64,000 nt of DNA, taken from NCBI GenBank assembly GCA_026873275.1, contig JANTUC010000010.1, positions 310,001-374,000 of the forward strand. Reading direction: 5' to 3'. How positions within the stretch are numbered: the stretch's first letter is position 1; every line of letters starts with the position of its first letter. This stretch comes from Pseudopithomyces maydicus (taxonomy: Eukaryota > Ascomycota > Dothideomycetes > Pleosporales > Didymosphaeriaceae). Shown here piece after piece: positions 12,956 to 25,348 of this stretch. The notes below the pieces were generated by a model that saw nothing but the letters and a program-made list of their open reading frames with translations, was not told where the DNA came from and made no database searches. The translations under genes were made by a program, and so were the position numbers.

Positions 12956-14808
12956 GGTGCGAGGAAACCGGGTATCTTGAAGGGCGCAAACAAGAAGAGG
13001 GCACAGGAGCAGGCGGGCACATTAGCAGGATTGAAAAGCCGCGAATGCGCGGGGAAGGAACAGGTCGATGCTGCAGTCAGTGGAGTGGAGCTTTGGCTTT
13101 GGGGGTCGCGTAGCGGCAGCGGTGGCACAGGCGGCAGACCAAGTTCTCTCTTGCAACTCTTCGACGGACAAATGCGCGGTGATGCAGGCGGTGCACTGCC
13201 GGGTAGCACCAGCAGAAAGGGCAGTCGGGAGGCTGAGGTGCGCTGCAGTGCGATGCGCTCAGCGAGGTTGCCGAGCTGTAGGCGTATGCAGGTGGTTGTG
13301 GTTGCGGGCGCGTGGGCGCGGAGCGGCTTGTCGCAAAGCGCAGGGTCCTCCTCCCGGGTGGTCACAAGGCTCGCCCTCGTCACTGGGCTGGCCTAGGGTA
13401 GGGCGGCGGGAGTGTGCGTGTGTGTGGGTGTGGGCACTGGAGTTTGTGTGTGTTCGCACGGATCGAATAGGCTTAGAGAGGCTCGGATTGAGGCAAGGAA
13501 TGGGCCATTTGGCGGCGCCTGATAACGATTGGCGTTTCACGCACTGCGCTTGGGGGCCCCGCGTTCAAATTCGCATGCGGGCAGAGAGGAAAAAAGTGAG
13601 GGGTTGGTATATTGGTATACGGTCAGTGACGCCCGCGTCGAGGTGTGTCAAGTGTGTACACGACGACTGCGGGATGTGTCTGCAGGATGGGCATGTAAAC
13701 AACAAGCGGACGGAACCGCACTTTGGGCCCTGCTCCAACGAGACGGCGCGCGTTAAAGAGTCCGGTCAAGGGCGAAAATTTGACCGCCTAGCTGCCGCGC
13801 TGCCATGCACTGGTGTGGGTGGAAGCCGTGTGGGTGCATGCATACATAGTTACTGGCTCCCACCATGTGGCTAGGGGGCTCCCTCGTGAACAGCCGAGCG
13901 TTGTCTCCCTGCGCCAGTCGCCAGACGCGCCGTAGGGTGCTCCCGCCGCGCAATCCAGCTCCCATCAATGATGCAGCTTTTTGCCCTTTTGCCCCCCATC
14001 CCCGCAATTGGCTGCCCGACCGACCTCCCAGCCACGACACGGCAAGCCTCGCCCTCACCGCCAGTCTGCTCCGCGACCCCCAATTACCTCAGGAAACACC
14101 CTCGACCCAATCGCACGCCCCCGACGCCTGTTGCGCGCGCTAGCCCGCCCGGCCACCTGCACGTAGTCTCCATGTTGCATTAGCACCGGGAGAGAAGGGC
14201 AAAACACTCGACAGACAACACACAATGCATCCACCATGATGCTGTCAAAAGTGGGCCAACCCCGACACCTGTCCACCACGCACCCTCTGACCACCCCCGT
14301 GCTGCTCCCCATCCTGGGTGGACCTGGTCGCCGTGGAGTAGCGTCCCGTACTTACAGTCCCCATCGCTGCCCCTCGTGTTTCCACGCCCTTCTCAACAAT
14401 TCCGCACTGCACGACGTCCCGCGCTGCTTGAGACTAGCAATACTATTACTATAACGGATAATACGTACAGGAAGAGACCACCCACGACCGGCCCTCGCCC
14501 CTCGCCCCTCCCCCCACCCCGGGTATCAATACATACATGCACGCAGATGACACTGAGTCTATAGGATATCGAACAAAGAAAACATGTCAAGTAGAATGCT
14601 GCCGAAGCAGGGTGGCTAGATAAGAGGTCATGAGTCTTGACCGCTAGGACATGGGAAAATATGTGCGCGAACATTTGCAAACCGCTAGGACGCTGCAGGT
14701 CGTCAATAGACATTACATGTGCTGGCGTCAATGTACGGCAGCAACCAGTGTGTATAGTAGTATAGGTGGTACATCATGATGGAAGGATATCGGCAGGATG
14801 GCGGGATA
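12956..14808. other. long GC-rich gene-free region
   Basis: This 1.85 kb stretch lies between the start of the giant gene and the 3' end of the next minus-strand gene. It has GT-rich simple sequence around 13410-13460 and long overlapping frames of Cys/Arg/Pro-rich noise. No conserved motif, tRNA or repeat family is evident. It probably holds the promoter and 5' UTR of the giant gene. Confidence 0.5.
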
Positions 14809-17318
14809 TTAGAAGGGTTGGCCCTCGATTTCTTCGCCATTGAGCACCCTTCGCGCTTCGTCCAGCCGGCGGCGCCACTCCTTTCGTTCGTATTGGTCGC
14901 CCGACGTACTCTTCAGGCTGCCCACGACTTGCTGGAAGCTGGCTGCAAGGCTGTAGATGAGCTGCTTCTCCTCCTGGTTCAGCGAAAGCTGGGGCTCGTT
15001 CCTGGGTGACTCGAGCAGGATCGAGAAGATTTTGGATGTCTGTAGACCGGTGACCATGTCACCTATGCCGGGCGATGAAACCCGGGAGAATGTGGGCGTT
15101 GAGCCTTGAGAGGGGGACTTGGAGCCGCCAACCTTGGAAACATTGGGTGCAAGATCGGCTCGGGGGAAGCTGTTATGGTAGCTTGCGACGCACGGTAGTC
15201 ATTAGGCAGTATTTGCTGGGAGAACTGGTCCATTTGCGGGTTGTCTTCTTCGTCGTCGGACAGCCCTTCCGCGGCAGTGGCGAATGAAGCTACCGTCGAC
15301 ACGGAAGCTACACTCGAATTGCGTGCATGCATAGAAACTCGTTTAGCCGAGCCGGTCGATACGTTTCGGGTGTGAGGAATCGAAGTCACTGGCCTGGTCG
15401 TAGCAACTGAGTTCATGGAGCTCGAGCTACTAGAAGAGCTGGGGCGAGCAGCACTGTAGGTACCCATTGCGCTGTGAAGAAAGAAGTTTTCGTAGTCAAA
15501 AGCGTCAATCCGATCTTCGTGACGCTCTGTCACGGGCATTTCGTAGACAGCGTCTTCGTAGATGCTGGAACCTGTGTCAACTTCATCCCCAGCTAGTGAT
15601 ATGAAATCGTCATCGGTTTCATCCATATCCAGACCAAGACCGACGGTGTGAGAGTCTTCTTCAGCAGGCTTGTGATCCCCAAGCTGGTCGTAGTGAAATG
15701 AGTCATATGCCTCTTCAGGTTCCGGTGTCGAATCTTCGTATTCTTGATCGACTTCCTTCACTGCGTACGAATGGCCTGACTGTGGGGAAGAGACCGATTG
15801 CTTTGCCGTTGAGTCCCGAGCTTCGTCTTCATACAATGCTTTCCGGGTCGGCGACTCCAGTTTGAAGCCCACGCCAGCATCCGCGTTGATTGGAGATCCC
15901 GGAGTCTTGTAGGCTTCTGCTCCGGAGTACCAGTTCTCGGCAGAAGTGAATGGACTAGGCGCACGCAAGCTTTGTTGACTTCGCCGCCTCAAGCTTTCCT
16001 CCTGCGTCTTCAGCCTCAGGTTTGATATTCTATGCTTGAGGTCGTGTACTTGGTCGCGCAAGCTGCTCGTAGTCGAAGCGGAACGATGGAGTTTTGGCGA
16101 TTCGTCTTCGGGTAGCGTCTCCAAGACCGTGGGCGTGGAACCTCTGGATTGTGTGTGCAGGTTGTCATCCTGATTAAAGCCGTTTCCTCGTGCGTCGCGC
16201 CCGACCTCGAAACTACGAGATTCTCTAATGGGAAACCGACCGTTCCCGTACCCTTCAGGTGACCAAGGTCCGCTCCCGTGCCCCATGGCGCTCGATGAAC
16301 GTTTAGACTGCTGTACTTTGGCCATGTATGTGGGTGAAGAGAAAGGCAAAGGTACGGACGTTTCGCTCATGCCACGGGTGTGTGTGGCACTGCCGGTTGT
16401 TGATAGCGGGGAAGATGTATAGTTCCTGTTTCGAGGAGGTATGGGCCCTATCCCAGCGTACAGCTTCCGATCTCGTTCGCGTGCGGCGTTGATTTGATGT
16501 TGCAGCTCGGTCGCCATCTTGGAGCCGTTGAACGTCGGAGAGACGACCAGCGACTGTCGCGCACCTCTAATGTTGTTTTCCATAACCTGTCCTTGGTCAG
16601 TATTCCAGGCTTTGTGTTCAAATTTTGTTCCGTACATTGAGCCGTTTCTTCGCATCAGCCAGGATCATCTCCGCTCGACGTGCATACAGATCCGATGAAT
16701 ATGTGTTCTCCTTGTCGTTGGGGTAGCCAGGCCCCCATGGTTCGTTGGCCGCGTGGCCGTCTAGCATCGAGGCCGGAAATGGATCATGGTTTTCCTCATC
16801 TTCCAGATCCACACCGCTGTCGTCAAAACCTGGACCCTCGAATCCAGGCCACCTATTCCTGATGATTTCCAGATCCTCGCTGTTCAAGCTCGATGTTGTG
16901 CTCAGGCGTCGTTGGGAGGGGCTGTCCGCATCGGCGGAGGTTGGGTGCAAAAGGCCATCCTGGACGGTGGGTGACGAGGCCAGGGTATCGTCGGTCAAGG
17001 CGGGACTCATGACAGTCGGCTGGGACATGTTTATGTTTTTCAAGGTGGAGCGCGAGCTCTGGGAGGAGAGCGGTGGAGACGTTTTGAGTTGTGGAGACAG
17101 GCGAGGCGGCGCGGTCGCCAGCGTGAGGGTGTGTGTGGAGCGGTTCGCATGCGCATAGAAGCTTGGAGGGGATGGTGGGCGCTCAGCGAACAGCGGGGAG
17201 AGATGCTGCGCACCTCGTCACCGGGCAGGATCATTGAGCTGTCGAAGGAGCGGACGCTGAGGGTTGGGGAGCGCGGCGTCGGCTGGCCCGACAAGCGCTG
17301 AATAGGAGCGGCAGCCAT
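14809..17318 (-). CDS. fungal protein of unknown function, Ser-rich with short coiled-coil segments
   Basis: Exons are 17318-16636 and 16586-14809 (intron GTACGG...GACAG, 49 nt), about 820 aa. I chose the start at MAAAPIQRLSGQPTPRSP because the upstream part of that frame looks random. Conserved-looking blocks are YARRAEMILADAKKRLN, the following ENNIRGARQSL and LQHQINAARERDRKLYAGIG near residues 200-280. A helical LRDQVHDLKHRISNLRLKTQEE segment comes later, and a C-terminal helical domain (TGLQTSKIFSILLESP ... RKEWRRRLDEARRVLNG) ends it. Most of the rest is disordered and Ser/Thr/acidic. Two single-base losses are inferred, at G runs 17195-17198 and 15162-15166. Restoring them gives exons of 684 and 1779 nt. 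No function can be assigned. Confidence 0.75.
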
Positions 17319-19186
17319 TATAATGGGGGATCGCGGTGTGGTGTGTAGCTCGAAATGGACATGGTTCACGCTATCCCGACGCCCTCGACAATGTCTTGCT
17401 GCGGTCTGGGGCAACACGAGAAGAGGTGCACGAGAGGGCACGAGAGCCCTGGAGGAATTGGACACGGCGAGAGCGTGCACCAGCCAACGGCGAGCTCTCT
17501 ATGGTAGGTCTACGGCCTAAGGAGAAGGACATTAGCTCTGTGAAATGAAGGCCGCACTGACTGCTGCTGTCCTAGCATGTCCGCATTGGGATGCCGTCGA
17601 CAGCGATCCCCCGTCCGCTCGGATTGCCGTCTGGCTCGCCCGCCAGTCTTCCGTCGAGGAACCGGCGCGCGATTGGACGCCTAGTGTCATGACCTGGTGC
17701 TAGCAACATGCCCGGCGACCGGGGCGCTGGCTGCATGCTCGCCGCGTCGGTACCAGACATTGCACACCTGCACACGTCGCCGCCAGAGTCAACCGCGCCG
17801 CCGTGCAGTGTGGCTGCGTAAGACTTAAGTGCATCTTAAGTGCATACCTGCCACTTGTCGCATGGCGCCTGCCGCCCTGTGTTGTGCGGGCAGGCGCGAC
17901 GCGGCAGGGTCGCACCTGCATACATGCCGTGGAGACAAACCATCACGCCGCAAGACATCCGGAAAAAACTTTATCAACGACGACTCGGGCACACGAACGC
18001 CATCCCGTGGGCGACGGATCGCCCCGCCGTGGTAGGGCCTAGCGCAGAATCAACGGCCGCTGTGCTGCCTCTGCCACTGCGACTGCGACGGCCCTGATTC
18101 AACACCCACCTCTTGCTATTTTTGGCCCTGCCATCCCTCGTCACGCTCGTCTTGGTCGTTGTGGGTCGTCGAAGAAGCACGGGGACGGGTCGGCGATCCT
18201 GTGCTGCGAGCCCTCTGGCCGACAGGGCTGGCCGGTCCACGTTTCACACTGACAGAACATGGCGTCCAGAGATGAGGCGTGTTTAATTGCAGCAATGTGG
18301 TGTCCATGCTAAGACATGGGGTGCACCCATATATCAACCCCAAGCCTCAGCTCTACCATTCCGCTGCACCTCCCTAGCGCTGATCGAAGTGTCATCTTGA
18401 TCACATTCCACCCTCGTGCAATGCAACCACAAATTAGTGCGTTATGCCGCATGTCAGGACGAGACCGGTTCGAACCCGCAAGTGCTAATTGGCGGCAATG
18501 CATGCTTGGGTATGTCGAGAGAAGAGTCGAACTATCTCCAGGAATGGATAGCAACCTTGGAACCTTGGAAAGGGCGGGGTCATGTGCTGCAAATCGTGTT
18601 CAACGGCAGACATCCCTGGAGGATAGCGTAGATCTTTTGACAACTAGCATCTGTAGTGCAGACGCAGAGATACTTGGTGGTGGGTGGGTTGTACGTCTAG
18701 GGCCAAGTATTGTTGGGATCTCGCTCGGGTTTACCTGGCAGGATGAGATCGAATAGTCAATTGAAGCAGATTGCATTCTCTCCAACTAGCGACACTTGCC
18801 AATTAGTCGATAGAAGTGGCAATGTTAAGGATCAAGATGTCAAAGTGCAGGCACAATTGTGTTAGAGCTTTCCTGAAAGGTGTTTCTGCATATATACTTG
18901 TCCAACATGCATGACAATAAATTTTACTTACATGCACATCAAGTACATATCCAGGGAAGAATAGCAGAAATGGGACATGGGAGAGTTGCCGACGTTGAGT
19001 GCAGGTGTTGCCGATGACGTGCGTAAAGTGTTTAGGGAGCACAAGCCACGCGACCTCGCGTAAGTCCGACGCGTCGAAGCGTGGAACCGCAGACGAGTGA
19101 AGACTGCACCTACTCTCACTTGGCTTGGATACTCTCCACGACCATGAACGCCGCTCATATTTTCCCATGCGCCGCAGAAAAATATC
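17319..19186. other. gene-free region between two divergent genes
   Basis: This 1.87 kb stretch separates divergent starts at 17318 (minus) and 19187 (plus). Frames in it are short or have no protein-like composition. A sequence resembling a tRNA T-loop near 18467 has no matching stems. Otherwise I see nothing. Confidence 0.5.
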
Positions 19187-22169
19187 ATGTCTGAATTGAT
19201 TGCACACCGTGCCGTCGACCCGAAGCCGCGACTGCCCTCGAAACGAACACGAGACTCAATCTGCGGTCTGGGAACCTTCACCAAGCCCTTGACGATCCGA
19301 CCCTCTCCCAAATCACCGTACGACGAAACGCATACCTTTAGACCTGTCCGCATTGTTGCTCGCTCGCAACTGCCGCTCTCATTCCTCGATATTGCAACCA
19401 AGGATCCTTTGGCTACCAACCGTCTGTTCTCCGCTTCTATCGACATACTCGAGCAAGACTACAATGTTAAAACAGAGGGAGTCCAAATATCTGAGACAAA
19501 AATACCAAAATTGCTTATTGCACGCCATGAGGCAAAGAAAACACTATACGCCATCGAACGGGTTCAGCCGCATGTGTATAGTCTCTGTAAGCTGTCAGGC
19601 TGGTTAAAGGAAAAGGATGTAGCAGATCTGTGGGATCCGGAGCGAATACAAGCTTATCCTATTTTTCCAAAGCTTGAGACTGGCGACAATGACTTCTGCA
19701 CGTGGTGGAAGCATGCGATGGTGGATGCACAGCCCACAGAGAGGCCGGAACAGCGTGCCAGGCTGTCAATGTTGCGCCCAGGGCCTACCACGGAATCCAC
19801 GCAAGCACCCTCACTTTCTGAGCCAGTCCAAATTCCAACCCCGAACGAAAGTCAGGCCCAAGTGGCCCAGGTCGACACGCAACCTAGCTTCATCGAGCCC
19901 CTCTCAATACCTACCCCCAGGAACAAATGCATAACCTGGTGGACCAATACCTCGATGCTCTGTACATCTCCAAAATGTCGCTCGCATACTTTGCCAAAGG
20001 ACCCATCGCCCGCATACGAAATGTTTTCACGTCTCCCGATGACGGTGCGCCTGGGGCTCACGAGCTAGTGACATTTCTTCGGTCGATGCTCCTCAGTCAT
20101 AAGGCAGAGGAGAAGAAGTTTAGAGAAAAGCTGCCTGAAGTGATCAAAGACTTTCCACCGAGGTCATACTCAGACGACGAACAAATCGATGGCTCGACGA
20201 AGCCTAAGAAATCAAAGAAGAAGGTAAAGCTTAGCCGAGATGGCATGTACCCTCAAGAGACAGGATCCGTGAAGAAATGGTGGTTTGGAGGAGTCACGAC
20301 CGCCGAAATGGCCCGAGACGAAACGTTAGACCAGCGTGTCAAGAGACGGCTGAACGACCTCCGCGTTCGTGAAGCTTTACTTCAAATGATTTTGATTCTT
20401 GAAATCATAGCTCTCGAAGCTCTGTCACCACCCCAGATACCAGCGGAAGGACAAAATGCTGCAGTAGATGAATCTCAAATGGTCGGTGAGTCGCAGGCTG
20501 AGTCCCAAGCAAAACCAAAGCGCAAGAAAAAGCTGGACGATGTCAAGTTGCTGCTTGATCTTCTACTGGATAAGCTCTGCATTTGGCAATCCATCGAGCA
20601 GGAAGGTGTACTGGATTTTGATGTAAACAAGGAGGACGACGGATCCGCTGCCAATGACCGTCTACAAAGCTTCTGTATTGAAGTCATTGTTCCGTTCTAT
20701 ATGAACAGATTGCCCGAACAAGCAAGGATGGTCAACAAGAAACTAGGCGGCCCGGCACCTTTATCGCCACCGAAAAGGAAGGCTATGAGACCTCCTGCCG
20801 TTTCCCGAAAGTCTGGCGAACCCAAAGAACCAGATGCGAAGAAGTCCCGGCGATCGCTAGCCCGTGTAGCCACTGACACCGTAGGAAGGACTGGCTCTGC
20901 ACGAGCACCGTCTCTGGCTAGGTCTGCAACTGATTCCGTTATTCTCAATGGCATCAAACGAGAAGGAAGCGAGGTCCCATTATCCGCCATTCCATTCCAA
21001 CGGAGTCCTTCCAATGCCGCCAGACAGTCAGCTTCGCACCTTAAGCTCCTAAAGGGACGTGAAATAGACCTCGCCTCAACGTCCAAGGCCGCCGCGGCAC
21101 GAGCGAAGCAAAGAAAGAGAGTAGAAGAAGATCTGCAAGAAGCAATCTCGGCTCTCAAGAAACCAAACCGAGGTCTCGCCGCAGGAAGCTATGCGGACGA
21201 CATCGAAAAACGAGGCCTTGGTTCCCTCGGATCCGCCAGCCGCTCAAGAAAACCCGCAACCACCGTCCGCAAAGTCCAAAAAGACATTCAAGTCACCGCA
21301 ACCCCAAGCGCCCGCCGCAAAACAAAAGACATGATACAACAAACCCCAATGCACAGAGACAACCCCTTCGTCCGCTCCCGCCCCCAGGACGCCCCTCCCT
21401 CAAGCGACTTCTGCATCCCCTCCTCCGCTGCGCGCCTCCCTCCTCCGCCGTCCCAGCAACCGTCCAACGTACCGCCTCAACCCGCACCGCAGCCCCACAA
21501 GAAGGTGTCGCCGAGACGCCCTCAAAACCCCGAGCCGCAAAGGTGTTTTCCATCCCCACGCCCACGGGCCGGAAAATCCTCACAACCCCTTCTAAACCGA
21601 AGGCCCTCCACCTACCCCTCGATTCGCCGCCCCAGGGTGTGCAAGCCACGCCAACGAAGGCTGTCGCTTCTTCGCCGCCCGAGAACGGGATCAAAAGTAG
21701 GAACTTGGCGCCGACGCCGAGGGCGCTGTTTGCGACGCCGTTGAAGAGGGGCGCGGTGCTGGTGGCGGAGTCGCCGGTGGGAGGGTTCGAGTTTGGGACG
21801 GCGTCGGCGGGGAGGACGTTGTTTGCTACGCCTGTGGTGGCGCAGCCGCGGGCACAGGGGCAGACGGAGGTTGCGGAGGAGACGCCTGTCTTAAGGAGGC
21901 TGTTTGCTACGCCGGTGAAAGCAACGCCCGGGCTTGTGCAAGCGCAGACACAGGCGCAGACAGAGGGCGTGGAGGAGTCGCCTGTCTTAAGGAGGCTATT
22001 TGCCACGCCGGTGAAAGCGACGCCTAGGCTTGAACAGCCACAAGCACAGGTACAAACGAAGATTGTGGGGGAGTCGCCTTTGCCGGCGGATAAAGATTCA
22101 GTGGGGGGCGGGGGTGAGGATTCTATTTACGATGCATTGGGTTGGAATGATGATGATGACTTCATGTAG
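19187..22169 (+). CDS. SLD3: DNA replication regulator Sld3
   Basis: Sld3 loads Cdc45 onto Mcm2-7 at licensed origins and, when phosphorylated by CDK, binds Dpb11. The central Sld3 domain is recognisable around residues 245-520: YLDALYISKMSLAYFAKGP, KWWFGGVTTAEM, then LLLDLLLDKLCIWQSI and CIEVIVPFYMNRLPEQ. A basic Ser/Thr-rich tail contains many S/T-P sites. The gene is intronless. The frame changes at C run 19914-19918 (restoring PTPQEQMHNLVDQYL) and somewhere in about 21385-21460, most likely C run 21388-21392. Both equal one missing base, and with them the length is 2,985 nt (994 aa). The last ~150 residues contain four LFATP(V/L) copies. Identification is by family resemblance and I am fairly sure of it. 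Confidence 0.85.
21720..22030 (+). repeat. LFATP repeats in the Sld3 C-terminus
   Basis: Four copies of the peptide LFATP(V/L) are encoded here. The last two sit in near-identical units reading SPVLRRLFATPVKATP or TPVLRRLFATPVKATP, separated by Gln-rich spacers. The DNA copies are similar enough to indicate recent tandem duplication. Confidence 0.75.
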
Positions 22170-23150
22170 TTTATACCCATGATTTGTATGTTTGCAAGTA
22201 CTGCATAGCGAATGGGTTGCGGGATGGTATATATAATTATGTGTTTATAATCTAGGCTTTTTCTTGATGAGCTGGATGGGGGTGGTTTCTTTCTCGTACA
22301 CATTCAGTTTAAGTAGATTATGGAATAGAAACACACCTATAATGCGGATCTATAAGATGTACACGCTGTAATACAATAACATATAGTCGTAAACTCACTA
22401 AAAAGGCTCCTGGGAAGATATAATAAAACGCCTATCGTCAAGTTCACCGCATCTAATCTCTCATTCCCATACCTCCTATCTAACTAAATCACCTAGATGT
22501 GCGGGGCTGAGTGTTCTTTATGTCGCTCTTGATGCAGTATTTTGGATATCGAATAGGCCAGAATCGCCCTGGCGCGTATGGAAAGTTCGCCAGCAACAGG
22601 AAAAGGAGCAACGAGTGCGTGTAGAAATTCTTGTTGCGTGCGTCACGATGTGACAGTAAAAAAATACAATAAAAGGTGTTAAGATATCTAGGTGAATTGA
22701 AATGTCCTATAATAGTCCATTGTGTACAGCTGTCTGTCATAATCGATCGAGTGGCTAACTATTTGTAGCATTTCACCATGAATTAGGCAGCAGATTTCTC
22801 TTTGTCTTTCGTAGGGTAAATATGCACACAGACGAAATATGCAGTCCGCATCATCCGTGGTGGGCTCCCAAGCCGGCACTAGAGGAACTTCGTAGGCTCA
22901 AGGAGCTGGGGAGAATCTCCGTTACAAGAAATAATATCACAACAGATAAATTGAACAGTCGATTGTCGACGAAATGGAGCTTCTGGTCACAGAAGAACGC
23001 CTGGTCAATGATAAAGTCAATGCTTTCTAGTATTGAAATAGCTCGCTTCATTATCATAGTCGTAGATTACAACACTATTGTTAACATATGCATTCATTAT
23101 TCTTGGTATTCTGCTTCCCTCCTTTCCATTCATCATCCCTCCCACAGCCA
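22170..23150. other. AT-rich intergenic region between convergent genes
   Basis: This region lies between the 3' ends of SLD3 and the minus-strand GT8 gene. It is clearly more AT-rich than its neighbours, and no frame looks like protein. It probably contains both 3' UTRs. Confidence 0.5.
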
Positions 23151-24464
23151 CTACCCCTCCGCCACCCCATCCCAAAACCTCAACTTCCCAAACTCCTCCC
23201 CCATATAAAACTGCGACATCTCCACCCACACCTCCACCCACTCCTTCTTCATCCACTCGCTCTCCTCGCTCCAAATCTTCTCGTGCACAACCTTCACCTT
23301 CCCCTCGTCCTCATCCTTCGGAAACACAGCCCCCCACTCCCTGTCCAGCGCCGTCGCCGGAAACGCCCCCTTGATGTTGAACTGCCAGTTCAGGAATCCT
23401 TGCTCCACAGTCTTGACGTCGTACTTGTCGTACTTGAGGTAATTTTGTAAGAGGCGCTGGTGCATGTTGAGCGAGGGGGCGAACACGAGGACCCCACCGT
23501 TGACCTCGATGTTCTCCCCGCTGAAGGGATTATGCGGGATCCCAGCAAACACGTACGGTTCGCACGCCGATTTCCCGTCGGCAAGTTTGTCCTCGGGCGC
23601 GAGCTTAGACTCATCGCACTTGCGCTCGACGGCGAGGTCGAACATGGCGTCTGGATTAGCGACGGGGAACGCGTCCGCGTCGAGGAAGACGATCTTGGAG
23701 AACTCGGTCTCCTTCCACATGTTGAGCTTGGCGAAGAGATCTTTCCACCGGCTCTGGATGCCTTCCACGGCGGGGTTCCATTCCAGGGGCGCGAGCTCGC
23801 GGACGATGGCCCCGGCGCCGGAGAGGAGTTCGCGCTGTTCCGGGGTGACGAAGTCGGCGACGAAGACGACGAGGGCGTATTTGTCGGTGCGGGACCGCGG
23901 GGACCAGAGGAGGCGGTATATGAGGGAGTGGATGGCGAGGTAGTAGGGGTCTTTTAGGGAGGGGCTTCTGGTTGCCATGAAGGTTGCATACACGTGTGTC
24001 TTGGGCCCATTGGGGTTGTAGTTGTGGGGTTTGTTGTTGCTGAATTTACGGAGGACGTCCACGGCAAGGTCCAGATCGAGATCCTTTTGGAAGCTGAATT
24101 CGGCTTGAAACCCGATTTGTGCTGTGTCGGGAGGTAATTGGACGTCTTTTGGAGGTGGAGGCTCTGGGGGATCTGGTATGTCACCGGGTGGTGATTGTGG
24201 GGTCTCATTCTGAGAAGTATGTTCGTCCAGTGATGGTGAGGACGCGTGATGTTCTTTATCAGGCGATGACTTTACAATATCCGAGTTTCCTTCCTTCGTA
24301 GACATCGATTGCGGCAGGTAAATGCCAAATTCATCTCTTTCGCGATCTTTGATTGGGGTGCCAAAGATGTAGACTTCTGACAATCTATCTTGATTCTGTG
24401 CGGCATAGTAGATGAACGTTCCCGACAGGAGCGTCGCCAATGCGACTACGCGCCATCGTCGCAT
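23151..24464 (-). CDS. glycosyltransferase family 8, type II membrane protein
   Basis: This is a single-exon gene of 437 aa. An N-terminal hydrophobic anchor (VVALATLLSGTFIYYAA, residues ~6-22) is followed by a Pro/Ser-rich stem to about residue 120 and then a GT-A-fold catalytic domain. The domain shows THVYATFMATR at its start, the metal-binding DxD in KIVFLDADAFPVANPD, and NGGVLVFAPSLNMHQRLL. This matches GT8 (glycogenin/Gnt1-like) enzymes, which transfer sugars from nucleotide donors and retain anomeric configuration. The topology predicts a Golgi location. Acceptor and donor sugars cannot be read from the sequence. It is followed on the same strand by the acyltransferase gene at 25349. 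Confidence 0.85.
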   Translation of the reverse strand: MRRWRVVALATLLSGTFIYYAAQNQDRLSEVYIFGTPIKDRERDEFGIYLPQSMSTKEGNSDIVKSSPDKEHHASSPSLDEHTSQNETPQSPPGDIPDPPEPPPPKDVQLPPDTAQIGFQAEFSFQKDLDLDLAVDVLRKFSNNKPHNYNPNGPKTHVYATFMATRSPSLKDPYYLAIHSLIYRLLWSPRSRTDKYALVVFVADFVTPEQRELLSGAGAIVRELAPLEWNPAVEGIQSRWKDLFAKLNMWKETEFSKIVFLDADAFPVANPDAMFDLAVERKCDESKLAPEDKLADGKSACEPYVFAGIPHNPFSGENIEVNGGVLVFAPSLNMHQRLLQNYLKYDKYDVKTVEQGFLNWQFNIKGAFPATALDREWGAVFPKDEDEGKVKVVHEKIWSEESEWMKKEWVEVWVEMSQFYMGEEFGKLRFWDGVAEG

Positions 24465-25348
24465 ACTAGCTAGACGGAAACAATGACGACCAAAGGCTAT
24501 GTCGCACGCTTCGGATCAATCAAACACATAGTCAAGTATATGCGACTCAGTTCCCTCCGGCAGTCTCGTCTATCACGAGCAAACCACGATGTTTGGTCCG
24601 GGAAGAACGTTATTAGCGATGATGCACTGAATCGACTGTCTAGGTACGAGTAAGTGTAAGGTGCGACAAGACATGCACACAAATTAATGACGTGCTATGT
24701 AAGGTAGCGATAAGCGTCTGAATCACACCGCGTTATGACGAGAATGTCACAATATGCCGCGGTACAACTGATTGGATCAGCATCGAATCAGCATCAAATC
24801 AGCATATCCTTGCACCTCGCAGCCGATCTGTATATCTAAATTTTATTCCTTTGGCGTTGGAGGTTGGCCTTACCGACGTCGCCAATACCGATCTTACGGC
24901 TCAGTGCAACCGTGAACTTAACCCCACTAGCGGGTCGCCCCCATGTCTTAGTGCCGGACGCAGCCCCGTTTGTAGATAGCCAATACCCGCAACCATGCTG
25001 GTAGCAGGGATTCGTGCTGCTTTCGACGCTGCGGGATTATTGCAGCCCAGCAAGCTCCTCCTGTCCGAGCTGCCGTCTGGCTGGTCGTTCACGGCCCCGC
25101 TCTGATAGGCCTGGCCACGTGTGGCCGAGGCGTCTTGGGCAGCTTAGGTTTGGTTGGACGTTACACGCATGACACGCGAGCATGTCCGCGAGTTGTTACC
25201 CATGTGTATGAGTGGGGAGAGGGGCTGCGAGATTGGGAGCGGGAACCAGAGTTCGGGGGTCAGAGATCAGGGTCTGGACGGACGGTGGAAGGAGTAATTG
25301 TGTTCAATTCATATGTACATAAGCATTCATTCGCACGAGTGCCATCTA
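24465..25348. other. intergenic, upstream of GT8
   Basis: This region contains the GT8 promoter and the 3' flank of the acyltransferase gene. Three spaced ATCAGCAT-type octamers lie at about 24775-24805. No gene is seen. Confidence 0.45.

Noticed and set aside
13068..13874. A 268-codon plus-strand frame, cysteine-rich
   Set aside because: It has no signal peptide, no motif, and a Cys/Arg/Trp composition typical of random GC-rich sequence. It lies in a gene-free region.
18460..18490. GGTTCGAACCC, resembling a tRNA T-loop
   Set aside because: On neither strand do flanking bases form a T-stem with an acceptor stem, D-arm or anticodon arm.
18928..19446. A 172-codon minus-strand frame overlapping the SLD3 start
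   Set aside because: It overlaps SLD3 coding sequence in antisense and has no recognisable domain.
22170..23150. Repeat-induced point mutation (RIP) remnant or transposon in the AT-rich gap
   Set aside because: The gap is AT-rich, but I see no terminal repeats, no transposase or reverse-transcriptase fragments, and no strong TpA bias that I can demonstrate by eye.
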